Origin: an uncultured Phocaeicola sp.
GTDB taxonomy: Bacteria > Bacteroidota > Bacteroidia > Bacteroidales > Bacteroidaceae
Length of the DNA: 41,316 nucleotides
Reading direction: 5' to 3'
NCBI GenBank assembly: GCA_944320605.1
Contig: CALUIE010000017.1
Span: 1 to 41,316, forward strand
How positions within the stretch are numbered: position 1 is the stretch's first letter; every line of letters begins with the position of its first letter. The position numbers and the translations under genes are program-made. Shown here piece after piece: positions 8,187 to 16,415 of the stretch. The notes below the pieces were generated by a model. It worked only from the letters and a program-made list of their open reading frames with translations. It did not search any database and had not been told where the DNA came from.

Positions 8187-8990
8187 ATGAATATAAAGTT
8201 TTTAAGCCTTGCCAGCGGAAGTAGCGGAAATTGTTATTACCTGAGCAACGGTAACACATCTATCCTCATTGACGGAGGATTAGGAATACGTACTGTGAAA
8301 AAGATTTTCAAGGAGCATAGTTTAAATCTTGGCGATGTGAAAGCTGTATTCGTAACACACGATCATGCGGATCATATAAAAGCTATAGGACATCTTGCAG
8401 GAAAACATAATATTCCCGTATATGCAACACCTGAAGTACATGAAGGGATTAAAAGGAGTTACTGTATGACAGAGAAACTGGCAGACGATATGAAGAGATT
8501 CATCGGCAAGGGAGAGACTGTAAAATTGGATGATCTGGAAATTACATGTTTTGAAGTCCCTCACGACTCGACTGACAATGTTGGATACAGCATAAAAATA
8601 TGCGACAAGATGTTTACGTTCATAACAGACATAGGACACATCACTCCTACCGTGGCTAAGTTTGTAAGTATTTCCGACTATTTAGTGATGGAGGCTAACT
8701 ACGATAAGAGTATGCTTGACACAGGTCCTTATCCGACCCATCTGAAAGAAAGAATCGCAAGCGGAAATGGTCATCTCTGCAACAAGGAACTGGCAGAATT
8801 TATATCTTGCAATTTTCCGGAACGCTTGAAATACCTGTGGCTATGCCATTTAAGCAAAGACAACAATCACCCTAAACTGGCCTTGAAAACAGTGGAAGCT
8901 GCTCTTAAAAACAGAAATATTATAATAGGCAGAGACCTGGAAGTGGTTCCTTTAAGAAGAACATCTCCTACAGGAATTTTTGAGCTGTAA
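8187..8990 (+). CDS. MBL-fold metallo-hydrolase, WalJ/YycJ-like
   Basis: The product has 267 residues from the ATG at 8187. The frame opens earlier at a TTG (8160), but the family start, which begins MNIKFLSLASGSSGN, matches the internal ATG. The metal-binding motif His58-Asp-His60-Ala-Asp62-His63 (THDHADH) and downstream metal ligands in a TDIGH context define a metallo-beta-lactamase fold. The SLASGSSGNCYYL opening is typical of the WalJ/YycJ group, proposed to be exonucleases linked to DNA processing or cell-wall signalling. It faces away from the cobB-like gene and is followed 5 bp later by a convergent DUF1893 gene, so it is a single-gene unit. Confidence 0.85.
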   Translation: MNIKFLSLASGSSGNCYYLSNGNTSILIDGGLGIRTVKKIFKEHSLNLGDVKAVFVTHDHADHIKAIGHLAGKHNIPVYATPEVHEGIKRSYCMTEKLADDMKRFIGKGETVKLDDLEITCFEVPHDSTDNVGYSIKICDKMFTFITDIGHITPTVAKFVSISDYLVMEANYDKSMLDTGPYPTHLKERIASGNGHLCNKELAEFISCNFPERLKYLWLCHLSKDNNHPKLALKTVEAALKNRNIIIGRDLEVVPLRRTSPTGIFEL

Positions 8991-8995
8991 ATATC

Positions 8996-9433
8996 TCAGG
9001 AACGTATTTTAGAAAGAAAATCTGATATAAGGGGAAGCATCTTATCAGGTTCGGACAGTCCTTCACACAATGTTTCCACCGGACAGCGTCCTGTCCCGTC
9101 ACGATTTATAATATAATCCGTTTCTATATCAAAATTGGTAATTACTCCGGCACTGCGCAACAAGACCAATGCCGGAGTACTTATTATATGTGTATGAAGT
9201 CTCGAAACCTTTCCTAAAATCATAAGTGCAGCTGCCCCCTTTCCTACTACTTTATCGGCTATGAAAGCTCCCTTAAGCAATTCAGGTTCAGCCATAAGTA
9301 CATTATAAAGATCAACGACCCCTCTATGTGAGAATGTTCTCATTTCAGCACCATTGCCTATGACGCACGACCAACCGCCTTTCTGCAACTCGTCCTTTAA
9401 TGAAAACATTTCACCATTCCAAGACCGAATCAT
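8996..9433 (-). CDS. DUF1893 domain protein
   Basis: A 145-residue cytoplasmic protein. It matches DUF1893 (structural type TM1506, a cytidine-deaminase-like fold) from SCVIGNGAEMRTFSHRGVVDLY, the conserved DKVVGKGAAALMI and the later C-P-V-E motif (GRCPVETLC). The KVVGKGAA segment and the later Cys are the family's likely active-site elements, but no reaction is established. Its ATG overlaps the TGA of the upstream aldo/keto reductase gene in an ATGA arrangement (9430-9433), a strong sign of translational coupling. It thus belongs to the iron-sulfur operon, where it may handle a product or carry out a repair reaction; that role is inference. Confidence 0.82.
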   Translation of the reverse strand: MIRSWNGEMFSLKDELQKGGWSCVIGNGAEMRTFSHRGVVDLYNVLMAEPELLKGAFIADKVVGKGAAALMILGKVSRLHTHIISTPALVLLRSAGVITNFDIETDYIINRDGTGRCPVETLCEGLSEPDKMLPLISDFLSKIRS

Positions 9434-10806
9434 AACTTATTCTGCTTTAAAGACTCAACAAAACGGTCTATACGATGCAGTTCACGAGGAATATTTATAT
9501 CCTGCGGACAATGTTCTATACACTGTTTGCAGCCAATACAATGACTCGCCTGCCTCAGTTTTGGCACACTTCTATCGTAACCTATAAGATATGCTCTGCG
9601 GGCCTTGTCGTAATTCTCATCCTTGCTTGACTTTGGTACATTACCTTCGTTGACACACTTGTTGTAGTGAACCAGTATGGCAGGAATATCTATGCCGTAA
9701 GGGCATGGCATACAGTACTTGCAGTCGTTACAAGGCACTGTAGGATATTTCTTAATGAGTTGTGCTGTTTCTTCAAGAAATTCCTTGTCCTCATCAGTGA
9801 GAGGTGTCAATGGAGAATATGTATGGATATTATCCTGTAAATGTTCCATATAAGTCATACCGCTTAGAACAGTAAGTACCTTATCCCATGTGCCGGCAAA
9901 ACGGAATGCCCACGATGCCACACTGTCTGATGGCCGTTGCTGCTTGAATCTGTCAACAATATGCTGAGGTACGTTCGACAATCGTCCTCCTAAAAGCGGC
10001 TCCATTATAATGGCCTGTATATTCCTCTTTTCAAGTTCTGCATATAGATATTCAGCATTTACATTCCTGCCTGAAGCATGACGCCAGTCAACATAATTCA
10101 ACTGTATCTGCACAAAATCCCAATGCACCTTATCGTGCATGGCAAGTACTTCGTCGAACACTTCTTTTGTACCATGAAACGAGAATCCTAAATTACGGAT
10201 TCTTCCTGCTTTTCTTTCTTCTATAAGATAGTCCAGCATTCCATTATCAATGTATCTCGCACGGAAAGTTTTTATACCGCCGTTTCCTATGGAATGAAGC
10301 AGATAATAATCTATATAATCCACCTGAAGTTCTTCGAACGACCTCTTGTACATCTTTATTGAATTCTCACGAGTGTAGTTCGAAAAGTTTGATAACTTGG
10401 TAGCTACATAGAATTTATCCCTCGGATGACGTTTGAGAGCTATGCCTGTCGATTTCTCCGACCAACCCTGTACATATACCGGAGATGTATCATAATAGTT
10501 CACGCCATGAGCCATAGCATAATCAATAAGCTCGTTTACAGCATCCTGGTCTATCACATTACCGTCACCTGCCGGAGATGGAAGAGTCGGCCAACGCATA
10601 CAGCCATATCCCAATAATGAAACCTTGTCACCACGGTCTGATGTGCGATATGTCATCTTATCTACAGGAACTGGCGAAGTTGGATCTGAAGTCGCGTTTT
10701 CATCAGATTTACCTTTTCCACATCCATAGAACAGTCCGCTAACCGTTGCAGTACTTATTCCTACAATCTTGAAAAAATCTCTTCGGTTTATATTTTTCTT
10801 TTCCAT
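9430..10806 (-). CDS. Aldo/keto reductase with C-terminal ferredoxin domain and Tat-like leader
   Basis: From the ATG at 10806 the product has 458 residues. A TTG 21 nt earlier overlaps the upstream stop and is less likely. The N-terminus carries a twin-arginine-like leader (NRRDFFKIVG, hydrophobic run, then FYGC that could be a lipobox). An aldo/keto reductase barrel follows with the usual tetrad visible: Asp in YYDTS, Tyr in SPVY, Lys in ATKLS and His in LLHS. The C-terminal 90 residues hold two 4Fe-4S motifs (CNDCKYCMPCP and CIGCKQCIEHCP). The ferredoxin part suggests electron transfer with the NapH-NapG-like protein encoded 17 bp upstream. A reductase that normally uses NADPH behind an export leader is odd. 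The leader may be vestigial, or the enzyme may take electrons from the iron-sulfur chain. Confidence 0.85.
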   Translation of the reverse strand: MEKKNINRRDFFKIVGISTATVSGLFYGCGKGKSDENATSDPTSPVPVDKMTYRTSDRGDKVSLLGYGCMRWPTLPSPAGDGNVIDQDAVNELIDYAMAHGVNYYDTSPVYVQGWSEKSTGIALKRHPRDKFYVATKLSNFSNYTRENSIKMYKRSFEELQVDYIDYYLLHSIGNGGIKTFRARYIDNGMLDYLIEERKAGRIRNLGFSFHGTKEVFDEVLAMHDKVHWDFVQIQLNYVDWRHASGRNVNAEYLYAELEKRNIQAIIMEPLLGGRLSNVPQHIVDRFKQQRPSDSVASWAFRFAGTWDKVLTVLSGMTYMEHLQDNIHTYSPLTPLTDEDKEFLEETAQLIKKYPTVPCNDCKYCMPCPYGIDIPAILVHYNKCVNEGNVPKSSKDENYDKARRAYLIGYDRSVPKLRQASHCIGCKQCIEHCPQDINIPRELHRIDRFVESLKQNKL

Positions 10807-10823
10807 ACTAATCTCTTTTACTA

Positions 10824-12329
10824 TCAAATCATTCTATGACGCTCATGTCCTTCCACATAAATGGCACTGAAAGGACGTGACGGACAAAGGTTTTCACATG
10901 CTCCGCAACCTATACATCTTTCTACATTGACCGACGGTATTCTCGGCGAAGTCTTATCACCTTTCTTACTGCGTATCATCTTGATAGCCGCGGCAGGACA
11001 ATGACGGGCACAGTTTCCGCATTCCACTTTATCCTTTACTGCTACACAGTTCTCCATAATAAATACTGCATGTCCTATCTGCGTAGAAGCCTTGTCCGCC
11101 AACGAAACAAGATTAATAGCACCCGTAGGACAAACCTCAGAACACTTTGTACACTCCGGACGACAATAACCTTTCTCGTACGACACCTCCGGCTGCATAA
11201 GCCTCATAAGGTCTGTAGATGGACGAAGAACCTGATTAGGACATACAGACACACACAACTGACATCCGGTACATTTCTTGGCGAAACTATTCTTGCTCAA
11301 AGCTCCAGGAGGAAGTATAGGGGTATTTCTTTTAGGAACTTTCTTGTCTATTATTTCAGCCAATCCACCATCTACTTTCATTTCCTGCGCCTTCAATGCA
11401 CTTCCTGCCGTGATTAAAGCTGCTGTTGCAAGGAAAGTTCTCCTTGAATTATCTGTTTCCACAGATTTTAATTCTTCCTTCCCGTTTTCATTTTTTTTCT
11501 TTCCACGAAAACGGAATTCGTAATGTATTGCTCCATGCTTACATGAATCAAGACAATTCATACAACTTACACAACGCGTATAATCTATATTGTGATTCTT
11601 AATATCAATACAAGATGATTTACACTGCTTGGAACACAGACGACAGTTTTTACATTTATCACTGTCTATTTTAATTCTGAAAAATGAGAAACGTGATATA
11701 TAGCCCAAGATTGTACCTACAGGACAAATAGTGTTACAATAAGTACGTCCGTTACGCCAAGCCAAAATGAATATCACAACGAATGTAACAAGTGCAATTA
11801 TAAACGTAGGAAGACTTTTTATCCAGACCTCTGTGGAATAAAACGAATAACTGTCCGCACGTTCCGCCAGATATGCAAGAACATTATTACCAATCTGCCA
11901 TACCGGAGCCAGTAAATTAGAAGCTATCCTTCCGTATGAACTATACGGGGAAAGCAAAGCTACAACCGAACCCGCACCAAGGAAAAATGCCGCAATGAAT
12001 ATTGCCAATACAATATTTCTCAAATAAAAATAAGCGACAGAATATGTAAACCTGTTTTTCTTTTTCTTGCGCATTCCACTAATGCGTGATATCACATCCT
12101 GCATTACTCCCAAAGGACAGATAACGGAACAATAAACACGACCGAAAATTAATGTAAGTAAAAACAGGAAAACCAATACCGCTGTATTTACTGCGAATAA
12201 AGCAGGTATGAATTGGATTTTTGCCATCCAACCTAACCAGGTATGTATAGTACCGGTAAAATCAAGAAACAATAATGTAATACTAACAAAAAATACTAAT
12301 GCAAGAATTTGTCTGATTTTTCTCAACAT
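10824..12329 (-). CDS. Membrane iron-sulfur protein, NapH-NapG-like fusion
   Basis: A 501-residue protein. The first 230 residues have about four or five membrane helices with two C-x3-C-P motifs (YCSVICPLG and YCNTICPVG) and then two 4Fe-4S motifs (CKNCRLCSKQC and CVSCMNCLDSC), as in NapH quinol dehydrogenases. Next comes an internal twin-arginine-like stretch (NSRRTFLATAALITAG, about residue 295-310) followed by four 4Fe-4S motifs (CTGCQLC, CRPECTKCSEVC, CGNCARHC and CIGCGACENLC), as in NapG. This looks like NapH and NapG joined in one chain, with the Tat segment serving as the helix that carries the NapG part outside. It probably takes electrons from menaquinol or passes them to it. It leads the operon with the aldo/keto reductase and DUF1893 genes. 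No nitrate reductase gene is near, so the acceptor is unknown. Confidence 0.8.
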   Translation of the reverse strand: MLRKIRQILALVFFVSITLLFLDFTGTIHTWLGWMAKIQFIPALFAVNTAVLVFLFLLTLIFGRVYCSVICPLGVMQDVISRISGMRKKKKNRFTYSVAYFYLRNIVLAIFIAAFFLGAGSVVALLSPYSSYGRIASNLLAPVWQIGNNVLAYLAERADSYSFYSTEVWIKSLPTFIIALVTFVVIFILAWRNGRTYCNTICPVGTILGYISRFSFFRIKIDSDKCKNCRLCSKQCKSSCIDIKNHNIDYTRCVSCMNCLDSCKHGAIHYEFRFRGKKKNENGKEELKSVETDNSRRTFLATAALITAGSALKAQEMKVDGGLAEIIDKKVPKRNTPILPPGALSKNSFAKKCTGCQLCVSVCPNQVLRPSTDLMRLMQPEVSYEKGYCRPECTKCSEVCPTGAINLVSLADKASTQIGHAVFIMENCVAVKDKVECGNCARHCPAAAIKMIRSKKGDKTSPRIPSVNVERCIGCGACENLCPSRPFSAIYVEGHERHRMI

Positions 12330-12350
12330 AATACAATAATGTCATTTATA

Positions 12351-12362
12351 TACTAATTAGTA
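12351..12362. promoter_or_regulatory. Perfect 12-bp palindrome at the start of the iron-sulfur operon transcript
   Basis: TACTAATTAGTA is a perfect palindrome directly abutting the TAnnTTTG box on its transcribed side, where the first transcribed bases should be. This is a classic operator position for a dimeric repressor. It could occur by chance in such AT-rich DNA. Confidence 0.45.
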
Positions 12363-12370
12363 CAAAAGTA
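12363..12370 (-). promoter_or_regulatory. -7 promoter box for the iron-sulfur operon
   Basis: The reverse strand reads TACTTTTG (TAnnTTTG), 33 nt upstream of the ATG at 12329. A T-rich CTTT lies about 20 nt further upstream, a poor -33 match. Confidence 0.5.
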
Positions 12371-12526
12371 AGAAAAAAACGATTTATAATAAAGATTTTC
12401 TAAAACAATATGTCATTATGATATCAAATTAGACTAATTATAGATAAGATTCAAAAGCATATTCACTTTGAATAATAGTTTTTTTTCACCATATTTGCTC
12501 TCACTAAATATTTTAAACCAAATGTT

Positions 12527-13327
12527 ATGAAAAAGAAGGATATATTATTATGCGCTTCAATATATTTGCTGACAAGTTGCGGTTCTGTACCATTAACCGG
12601 AAGAAAACAACTATTGTTGGTTTCCGATTCTGATGTCCTCACTTCAAGTCTTACCCAATATAATGATTACATCAAAACTGCAAAGAAATCGGCTTCTTCA
12701 TCACAAACGGCGATGGTTAAACGTGTTGGACAAAAGATAGCCACCGCAACTGAAGAATATTTAAGGCAAGCAGGAATGGCAAATGAAATCAAGAACTTCG
12801 CATGGGAATTCAATCTCGTTGAAGACAAACAGGTAAATGCGTTCTGTATGCCGGGAGGTAAAATAGTAGTATATGAAGGATTAATGAAACTGGTAAGTTC
12901 AGATGACGAGCTGGCTGTGGTTATAGGACATGAAGTGGCACACGCTGTAGCAAAGCACAGTAACGAAAGAATGAGCCAGCAAATAGCTGCACAATATGGC
13001 TCACAGATTCTTTCCGCCGCACTGTCTGAAAAAAGTACTATGGTACAGAATTTAGCAGGTACTGTTTACGGTATTGGAGCCCAATATGGCGTAATGCTGC
13101 CATTCTCAAGAACGCACGAACTTGAAGCCGACTACATGGGGCTGATACTCATGGCTATAGCAGGATATAATCCGGAAGTGGCTGTCAATTTCTGGCAAAA
13201 GATGTCGGCAGGTTCAGGAGGAAATATTCCTGAATTTATGAGTACTCACCCCAGCGATGCTCACCGAATATCTGAGATAAAAAGAATTTTGCCAGAAATA
13301 ATGAAATACAAAACGACAAGGCGTTAA
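12527..13327 (+). CDS. M48 family metalloprotease, lipoprotein
   Basis: A 266-residue protein with a lipoprotein signal (LLTSCGS, acylated Cys about 18). The peptidase M48 domain has the zinc motif His135-Glu-Val-Ala-His139 (GHEVAH) and the third ligand in HELEAD (Glu198, with Asp202). It ends with the MSTHPSDAHRISEI block typical of the LoiP/YcaL/BepA group. Such proteases sit in the periplasm on the outer membrane and degrade misfolded outer-membrane proteins. No TPR domain follows, so it is LoiP-like rather than BepA-like. The last 17 coding bases, including the stop, are part of the first unit of a 22-bp-period repeat array that continues downstream. Confidence 0.9.
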   Translation: MKKKDILLCASIYLLTSCGSVPLTGRKQLLLVSDSDVLTSSLTQYNDYIKTAKKSASSSQTAMVKRVGQKIATATEEYLRQAGMANEIKNFAWEFNLVEDKQVNAFCMPGGKIVVYEGLMKLVSSDDELAVVIGHEVAHAVAKHSNERMSQQIAAQYGSQILSAALSEKSTMVQNLAGTVYGIGAQYGVMLPFSRTHELEADYMGLILMAIAGYNPEVAVNFWQKMSAGSGGNIPEFMSTHPSDAHRISEIKRILPEIMKYKTTRR

Positions 13328-13376
13328 AGATAAAACGACAAAACGTTTTAACTCAAACGACAAGGCGTTTCCGTAA
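13311..13376. repeat. Three-unit 22-bp-period array overlapping the M48 gene stop
   Basis: Units begin at 13311, 13333 and 13355, exactly 22 bp apart, and each opens AAACGACAA. Each holds an inverted repeat AAACG-N6-CGTT(T): spacer ACAAGG in units 1 and 3, ACAAAA in unit 2. The first unit encodes the C-terminal Thr-Thr-Arg-Arg and stop of the protease. Units are contiguous with no unique spacers, so this is not a CRISPR array. Confidence 0.8.
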
Positions 13377-13394
13377 GAGATATTTTTGATAATA

Positions 13395-13428
13395 AAAAAT
13401 CCGCCCGGTCAAGCCAAAGCGGATTTTT
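13395..13428. terminator. Bidirectional terminator between the M48 gene and xylT
   Basis: A 10-bp perfect stem, AAAAATCCGC (13395-13404) and GCGGATTTTT (13419-13428), encloses a 14-nt loop. The A-run on one side and T-run on the other let it end transcripts from both converging genes. Confidence 0.85.
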
Positions 13429-13441
13429 ATTTATATTCAAA

Positions 13442-14920
13442 TTACTTGTGTTTCTTCCAAAGGCGTGTCATATCTTCAAGAGTCTTACCCTTGGTCTCGG
13501 GAACCATCTTCCATACAAAGATGGCTGCTATCACGCAGATAACACCATATAATCCATAGACAAACATGTGACCGAATTTTTCTCCCATATCACCGGCACT
13601 CATGTTATACATAGGAAGGAACGTTGAAGAAACTATGAAGTTGAATATCCACTGGAATGCAACAGCTATGGCAACAGCTCCACCACGAATAGTGTTAGGG
13701 AATATTTCTGCAATCAATACCCAGCAAATAGGTCCCCAACTGAACATGAACGAAGCACTGTAAATCATAATGCTCACTACAGGTACAATGGCAGGAAGTC
13801 CTGTAACGGCATTGCTTAACGCTACTCCAAGAGCTCCAATTGCCATTCCAATAGAACCCCAAATCAGTAGAGGTTTTCTTCCAAGACGTTCCACTGTAAA
13901 TATAGCAAGAAGAGTAAACAAAATATTCACTACACCCATGAATACAGTCTGAACCATAGGGTTACCCATACCCATACTTTCAAATATACGGGGAGCGAAA
14001 TACAACACAGCATTGATACCTACAGCCTGCTGGAATACACTAAGCATTATACCCACAAAAATAACTGTCCAACCGTAAGTAAACAGTTTCTCTGTTTTCT
14101 CCTCTGCCGTAGCCTTGATATCCTGAAGAATTATTTTAGCCTGACTTAAACCATTGATTCTACTAAGTACAAACAATGCTTTTTCGTCCTTACCAACCAT
14201 TGCAAGATATCTTGGAGTTTCAGGAACAAGCAATACAAGAAGTGTGAAAAGTCCGGCAGGAACAGCCTCGCTTACAAACATCAATCTCCAACCAGTCTCA
14301 ATTGCCCATGCAGACTCTCCGGGATTAATAATCTGATTAACACCTTCCACTGCCTTAATAACAGGATTGATATTATCCCCCAATATAAGGAAATTGACAA
14401 AATACACTACCAACTGACCAAATATGATAGCGAACTGGTTCCAGGACACCAATGTTCCACGGATATTACTTGGAGCAATTTCTGCAATATACATAGGACA
14501 AATGGCAGATGCCAAACCTACACCAACTCCCCCTAAAACACGATAAAAGTTGAATGCGAGCAATAAAGAATAAGTAGGTTTTCCATAATCGAAGAATAAG
14601 AACTCAGGCCAGTAAGAACCTAATGCAGAAAGGAAAAACATAATACCTGCCATAAATAGCGAATTCTTACGTCCGAATCTTGAGGCAAAGAAACCTGATA
14701 TGGCACTACCAATAATACATCCTATGAGCGCACTGGAAGAAGTAATGCCATGCCATGCATCTGTATAAGTAAAATCACTCGCACCCATAAAAAATGCCTG
14801 AAGTCCTTTCTCTGCTCCGGAAATCACGGCTGTGTCATATCCGAACAGAAGCCCACCCAAAACAGCTACAAGGACTATTGAAAAAAGATAGGCTTTGCTG
14901 CCTTTTTCTGTATTATTCAT
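13442..14920 (-). CDS. xylT: Xylose:H+ symporter, MFS sugar porter
   Basis: A 492-residue protein with twelve membrane segments and sugar porter family signatures: GGLLFGYDTAVISG in helix 1, RFGRK between helices 2 and 3, VPETPRYLA after helix 6, the QQAVGINAVLYFAPRIFE helix 7 and the closing VPETKGKTLEDM. It resembles E. coli XylE and the Bacteroides xylose transporter. It is the last gene of xylR-xylB-xylA-xylT, so xylose-proton symport is the clear assignment. The 115 bp before it contain two hairpins, the larger followed by a T-run, which may lower or adjust its expression relative to xylA. Confidence 0.92.
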   Translation of the reverse strand: MNNTEKGSKAYLFSIVLVAVLGGLLFGYDTAVISGAEKGLQAFFMGASDFTYTDAWHGITSSSALIGCIIGSAISGFFASRFGRKNSLFMAGIMFFLSALGSYWPEFLFFDYGKPTYSLLLAFNFYRVLGGVGVGLASAICPMYIAEIAPSNIRGTLVSWNQFAIIFGQLVVYFVNFLILGDNINPVIKAVEGVNQIINPGESAWAIETGWRLMFVSEAVPAGLFTLLVLLVPETPRYLAMVGKDEKALFVLSRINGLSQAKIILQDIKATAEEKTEKLFTYGWTVIFVGIMLSVFQQAVGINAVLYFAPRIFESMGMGNPMVQTVFMGVVNILFTLLAIFTVERLGRKPLLIWGSIGMAIGALGVALSNAVTGLPAIVPVVSIMIYSASFMFSWGPICWVLIAEIFPNTIRGGAVAIAVAFQWIFNFIVSSTFLPMYNMSAGDMGEKFGHMFVYGLYGVICVIAAIFVWKMVPETKGKTLEDMTRLWKKHK

Positions 14921-14959
14921 AATAACAAGATTTTTAATTAATGAAAAAAAATGAAATAA

Positions 14960-15010
14960 GCCGGCTCACTGCTGTCATAGGTGAAATACCGCCGACAGCC
15001 GTGCGCCGAC
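14960..15010 (-). other. 51-nt imperfect hairpin between xylA and xylT
   Basis: On the transcribed (reverse) strand, four helices nest: GTCGGC/GCCGGC (one wobble), CAC/GTG, GCTGTC/GACAGC and GGT/ACC around an ATTTC loop. Single G/A mismatches separate the first three, and a 3x3 internal loop (GGC/TAT) precedes the last. Eight T residues follow 8 nt after the stem (opposite plus A-run 14944-14951). A smaller hairpin (TCTGAT/ATCAGA, 15016-15033) lies between it and the xylA stop. Candidates are a partial terminator or a transcript-stabilising structure that sets the xylA:xylT ratio. Confidence 0.65.
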
Positions 15011-15035
15011 CATACTCTGATATTTCAATCAGATA

Positions 15036-16352
15036 TTAGCAATACATATTTACAATAGCCTCATAAAGTTCCTGCTTGCCACTTGTCTGTTTTGGTTCAC
15101 CTACAGACTTAGCGTATGCCACTACATCTTCAAGAGTAAGTTTTCCTTCTTCGAATTCTTTACCCTTACCGTTGTCGAATGAAGCATAACGGTCAGCAAG
15201 CATCTTTTTGTATGGAGATTCTTCAAGCAGACGAGCTGCGTTTTCAAGAGCACGAGCCATAGCATCCATACCAGCAATGTGAGCGATGAAGATATCTTCA
15301 AGGTCAGTAGAGTTACGACGAGTCTTGGCATCGAAGTTAGTACCACCGTTTCCAAGACCACCGCCACGGATAATCTGCATCATTGCCTGAATCAATTCGT
15401 AGTTGTCGATTGGGAACTGGTCTGTATCCCATCCGTTCTGATAGTCACCACGGTTAGCGTCGATAGAACCAAGCATACCGTTGTCAACAGCTACAGCAAG
15501 TTCGTGTTCGAATGTGTGACCAGCAAGAGTAGCGTGGTTTACTTCGATATTAACTTTGAAGTCCTTGTCAAGGTTGTGAGCTTTCAAGAAACCGATAACT
15601 GTTTCAGTGTCAACATCATACTGGTGTTTAGATGGTTCCATTGGTTTTGGTTCGATAAGGAATGTACCAGTAAAGCCTTTAGAACGTGCATAGTCACGAG
15701 CAAGAGTCAACATCTGAGCCAAGTGTTCTTTTTCACGTTTCTGGTCTGTGTTAAGAAGTGACATATAACCTTCACGTCCGCCCCAGAATACATAGTTAGT
15801 ACCACCAAGTTCGATAGTAGCATCGATAGCATTCTTGATCTGAACAGCAGCACGAGCTACAACGTCGAAATCAGGGTTTGTAGCAGCACCGTTCATATAA
15901 CGTGCGTGTCCGAATACGTTTGCTGTACCCCACAACAGTTTAACGCCAGTTTCAGCCTGTTTCTGTTTCAGGTAAGCAACAACTTCTTTCAAGTTAGCTT
16001 CATATTCTTCGATTGTTTCTGCTTCATCACAAAGGTCAACATCATGGAAGCAATAATATTCTATACTCAATTTCTGCATGATTTCAAATCCAGCATCTGC
16101 TTTATCTTTAGCAGCCTGTACTTTGTCAGCATTTCCTTTCCAAGGGAAAGACTTAGTTCCGCCACCGAACTGGTCGCCACCTTCAGCGCACAAAGTGTGC
16201 CACCAAGCCATAGAGAACTTCAACCAGTCTTTCATCTTTTTACCCAAGATTACTTTTTCAGCATCGTAGTAACGGAAAGCCATAGGGTTTTTACTTTCTA
16301 CACCTTCAAATTTGATTTTTCCAATTCCAGGAAAGTACTCTTTTGTTGCCAT
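15036..16352 (-). CDS. xylA: Xylose isomerase
   Basis: From the ATG at 16352 ([13 protein letters not shown]) the product has 438 residues. An ATG 9 nt upstream is in frame but is not the family start. The protein matches Bacteroides xylose isomerase almost throughout: [17 protein letters not shown], the active-site [33 protein letters not shown] and [15 protein letters not shown] with metal-binding residues in the TIM barrel. It converts D-xylose to D-xylulose using divalent metal and is a class II enzyme. It lies between xylB (63 bp upstream) and xylT (115 bp downstream). Confidence 0.97.
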   Translation of the reverse strand: MATKEYFPGIGKIKFEGVESKNPMAFRYYDAEKVILGKKMKDWLKFSMAWWHTLCAEGGDQFGGGTKSFPWKGNADKVQAAKDKADAGFEIMQKLSIEYYCFHDVDLCDEAETIEEYEANLKEVVAYLKQKQAETGVKLLWGTANVFGHARYMNGAATNPDFDVVARAAVQIKNAIDATIELGGTNYVFWGGREGYMSLLNTDQKREKEHLAQMLTLARDYARSKGFTGTFLIEPKPMEPSKHQYDVDTETVIGFLKAHNLDKDFKVNIEVNHATLAGHTFEHELAVAVDNGMLGSIDANRGDYQNGWDTDQFPIDNYELIQAMMQIIRGGGLGNGGTNFDAKTRRNSTDLEDIFIAHIAGMDAMARALENAARLLEESPYKKMLADRYASFDNGKGKEFEEGKLTLEDVVAYAKSVGEPKQTSGKQELYEAIVNMYC

Positions 16353-16415
16353 AATATTCAAAATTTAAAAAGTTAATATTAAAGTTGACAATTAATCTAT
16401 TATATTATTTTTTTA

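Noticed and set aside
13311-13376. CRISPR array
   Set aside because: Repeats are contiguous 22-bp units without unique spacers, there are only three, and no cas gene is present. The same applies to the arrays at 2882 and 32651.
15279-16376. Two long open frames on the plus strand opposite xylA
   Set aside because: They are antisense to a fully recognisable xylose isomerase, have Phe/Ser/Val-rich composition from the reverse complement, and match no family.
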